Shown here piece by piece: positions 61,809 through 64,000 of a stretch of 64,000 nucleotides of DNA. This DNA is from Alloprevotella sp. Lung230 (GTDB lineage Bacteria > Bacteroidota > Bacteroidia > Bacteroidales > Bacteroidaceae). The DNA lies in assembly GCF_014385435.1 (NCBI RefSeq), contig NZ_JACSUD010000004.1, forward strand, positions 1 to 64,000. Reading direction: 5' to 3'. The number at the start of each line of letters is the position of its first letter. The stretch's first letter is position 1. A program made the position numbers and the translations under genes. The notes below the pieces were generated by a model. That model was not told the origin of the DNA. It saw only the letters and a list, made by a program, of their open reading frames with translations, and did not search any database.

Positions 61809-64000
61809 ATGAAATCTCGTTTTGCTTTTCTCATCTTCCTGCTCCTCCTCGGTAGCGTGCCGCTCTGTGCCCAGCGCGACTACACGCAGTATGTCAATCC
61901 CCTCGTGGGTACCGACTTTGTGGGCAACACTTATCCCGGTGCCCAAGTGCCGTTCGGTATGGTGCAACTCAGCCCCGACAACCTCATCGGCGGTTGGGAC
62001 CGCATTGCCGGCTACTTCTATCCCGACAGCACACTGACGGGATTTTCCCACACCCACCTCTCAGGCACGGGCGCCGGCGACCTCTACGACATTTCCTTCT
62101 TTCCGACCACGCTGCCGCAAAAGGCCGATTTCACCGTTCGACATCCTGACCAAGCTCCGCTCGGCATCTATTCCACCTTCCTCCACAGCGAGGAGACGGC
62201 CACAGCCGGATTTTATGTCGTGCGACTGGCCGACTACGACATCCGCGTCCGCCTCACGGCCACACCGCGTTGCGGCGTTCAGCACTACACCTTCCCTGCC
62301 GATGGTCGTGAGCGTGTGGTGACGCTCAACCTCGCCCGCACGATGAACTGGGATGCCACGCAGGCCGGCGAGGTACAGTTTCTCGACAGCACCACCCTCT
62401 GCGGGCATCGTTTCTCCACGGGATGGGCGCGCGACCAGCGGGTGTTTTTCGCCACGCGTTTCTCCCGCCCTTGGCAGCGTGTAGAGATCGACACCGTGCC
62501 CACGACAGCCGGCCGGAGCGTAGTGGTGCGCTTCTACTTCGGACATTCTGCCGATGAGGCTCAACGTTCCATCACTCTGGTCACGGCCCTGAGCGGGACG
62601 AGCACGGAAGGCGCGCTGCGCAACCTCGCTGCCGAAGCACCGCACAACGATTTCGACCGCTATCGAGAAGACGCGCGCCGCCTTTGGAACGAACAACTCT
62701 CGCGCCTCGAAGCCGAGAGTGACAACACGACCGACCTCCGTAAGTTCTACACCGCCCTCTATCACACCCTCCTCGCTCCCACCATCGCCAGCGATGTCGA
62801 CGGAGCCTATCTCGGATCCGACCGCCGCATCCACCACACGGTCGGCATCCACTACTCCACTTTCTCACTCTGGGACACCTTCCGCGCCTCCCATCCCCTC
62901 TTCACGCTCATCTGCCCCGAACGCGTGGGCGACATGGCACAAAGTCTCATCGACTTCGGCACGCAACACGGCCGCCTGCCGGTGTGGTCGATGTGGAGCA
63001 GCGAGACTGACATGATGATTGGGCTGCACGCCATTCCCATCTTGGCCGATGCCATCGGCAAGGGCATTAAAGGCTTCGACTATGCTCAGGCACTGGCTTT
63101 GAGCCGCCGCTCCCTCCTTGATGCCGACTACCGCAGTCTGGGACACTACGACAGTTTGGGCTACGTCCCCTTCGACGTAACGGACATGGGGAAAGACGAC
63201 TGGTCGCTCTCGCGCACCCTCGAATATGCCTACAACGACCATTGCGTGGCGCAGATGGCGCAATGGGTGGAAGGGCGTCCCGACCACCGCTTTGCCCAAC
63301 GCTCGCAAAACTTCCGCCACCTTTTCGATGCGCAGTCGGGCTTCTTCCGTCCTCGCGACAGCCACGGCCGCTTCCAGTCGGACTTCCATCCCGAGGCCTA
63401 CACACCGCACATCTGCGAGAGCAACGCCTGGCAGTATCTGTGGAGTGTGCAGCACGACCTCCCGGCACTGATGCACCTGCTCGGCGGTCGCGACCGGATG
63501 GAGGCGCGTCTCGACTCCTTTTTCACCCTCGCTCCCCGCGACAAGGCCGAACTTCCCCTCTTCTCCACCGGTATGCTGGGGCAGTATGCCCACGGCAACG
63601 AGCCTTCCCACCATGTGGCTTATCTCTACAACGTCGTCGGCCGGCCCGAGAAGACACAGCACTACGTGGCGCGGATAGTCCGCGAACTCTATCGTGACAA
63701 TCCGGCGGGCTTGTGTGGCAACGACGACTGCGGACAACTCTCCGCCTGGCTGGTGTGGAGCGCCATGGGCTTCTACCCCGTCGACCCGGTGAGTGGGCGC
63801 TACGAACTGGGCACGCCGCTCTTCCCGCACCTTCGCCTCCACCTGCCCGGGGGCACGACCACCACACTCCTCGCTCCCCACGTCGATGCCGACCATTGGC
63901 GCGTGGCGAGTCTCCGCGTCAATGGCCGTCGCCACCGCTCCACGTTCCTCCCCCACGCCCTCCTCACCTCCGGTGCTCGTATGGAATGGGAGATGAAGTG
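61809..64000 (+). CDS. GH92 alpha-mannosidase (3' end outside window)
   Basis: The frame starts at ATG 61809 with a signal peptide (RFAFLIFLLLLGSVPLCAQ) and stays open to the right window edge, about 730 codons. The GH92 hallmarks are YVNPLVGTDFVGNTYPGAQV, PFGMVQLSPDN and FSHTHLSGTG at the N terminus. The barrel has YSTFSLWDTFRASHPLF, VWSMWSSETDMMIGLHA, GHYDSLGYVPFD, GNEPSHHVAYLYN and GNDDCGQLSAW, with the usual catalytic acid region. These Ca2+-dependent exo-alpha-mannosidases trim N-glycan or yeast mannan chains. No clear own promoter is seen in the 160-bp gap; the upstream hairpin suggests separate expression. Confidence 0.94.
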   Translation, partial: MKSRFAFLIFLLLLGSVPLCAQRDYTQYVNPLVGTDFVGNTYPGAQVPFGMVQLSPDNLIGGWDRIAGYFYPDSTLTGFSHTHLSGTGAGDLYDISFFPTTLPQKADFTVRHPDQAPLGIYSTFLHSEETATAGFYVVRLADYDIRVRLTATPRCGVQHYTFPADGRERVVTLNLARTMNWDATQAGEVQFLDSTTLCGHRFSTGWARDQRVFFATRFSRPWQRVEIDTVPTTAGRSVVVRFYFGHSADEAQRSITLVTALSGTSTEGALRNLAAEAPHNDFDRYREDARRLWNEQLSRLEAESDNTTDLRKFYTALYHTLLAPTIASDVDGAYLGSDRRIHHTVGIHYSTFSLWDTFRASHPLFTLICPERVGDMAQSLIDFGTQHGRLPVWSMWSSETDMMIGLHAIPILADAIGKGIKGFDYAQALALSRRSLLDADYRSLGHYDSLGYVPFDVTDMGKDDWSLSRTLEYAYNDHCVAQMAQWVEGRPDHRFAQRSQNFRHLFDAQSGFFRPRDSHGRFQSDFHPEAYTPHICESNAWQYLWSVQHDLPALMHLLGGRDRMEARLDSFFTLAPRDKAELPLFSTGMLGQYAHGNEPSHHVAYLYNVVGRPEKTQHYVARIVRELYRDNPAGLCGNDDCGQLSAWLVWSAMGFYPVDPVSGRYELGTPLFPHLRLHLPGGTTTTLLAPHVDADHWRVASLRVNGRRHRSTFLPHALLTSGARMEWEMK

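Overview
The window looks like the chromosome of a member of the Bacteroidales, most likely Prevotellaceae-like. The reasons are Bacteroidetes -7/-33 promoters (TAnnTTTG, several with TTTG 18-20 bp upstream), genes typical of the phylum (a DUF4421 protein, a GH57/GT4/debranching-enzyme trio, OmpA with a Pro-Ala linker, an M60-like mucinase, GH20, GH92, a dipeptidyl peptidase IV) and an aryl-polyene-like cluster. I cannot name the species. No rRNA or tRNA gene was recognised.

Bases 1 to about 16,000 are an AT-richer accessory island, in contrast to the GC-rich remainder. It holds (i) the 3' part of an operon with an SMC/Rad50-like ATPase, a 188-residue helical protein, a LemA protein and a DUF3137-like membrane protein, ended by an IS5-family copy; (ii) a three-gene set of DUF4143 ATPase, AlbA_2/Schlafen-type regulator and metallophosphoesterase, followed by a 147-bp duplicate of the end of the first gene; (iii) a small minus-strand operon with an excisionase-like HTH protein, broken by an intact IS982-family element; (iv) a two-gene PARIS defence system (AriA/AriB); (v) two identical 36-bp repeats exactly 30 bp apart, with CRISPR geometry; and (vi) decayed IS4- and IS1380-like remnants.

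From 16 to 30 kb the minus strand carries dnaK; a glycogen/alpha-glucan operon (debranching enzyme, GT4 glycosyltransferase, GH57 enzyme with a histone-H1-like tail); and an operon of LptF/G permease, RibBA, a Bax-inhibitor-1 protein and an aspartate aminotransferase.

From 30.07 to 39.64 kb eleven plus-strand genes form a compact aryl-polyene/type II polyketide-like cluster: ketoreductase, ketosynthase, methyltransferase, ACP, LpxL-like acyltransferase, hotdog protein, thioesterase, ketosynthase with an extra C-terminal domain, second ACP, ketosynthase fused to a chain-length-factor-like domain, and a small EamA/SMR membrane protein. No starter-unit gene (ammonia-lyase, CoA ligase) and no MMPL exporter is present in the window.

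From 39.8 kb to the end the genes are housekeeping and envelope or glycan genes: ompA; the GH20-coaX-barrel-lptC operon; two small proteins with folB and a DPP IV; a WYL regulator divergent from rtcB; a 5'-nucleotidase-DUF4421-mnmE operon; an M60-like peptidase; and a GH92 mannosidase cut by the window end. GH20, M60 and GH92 suggest host glycoprotein or mucin use.

The long intergenic gaps hold dispersed non-coding elements. One family (about 235-275 bp, three copies) has CCTTCACC-type inverted arms and CG-rich ends. A second (up to 196 bp, three copies) ends in a GGTAAGTAGGTGTTCAG-like inverted repeat. Arrays of short 21-22 bp semi-palindromic units occur next to the first family and, with unrelated sequences, elsewhere.
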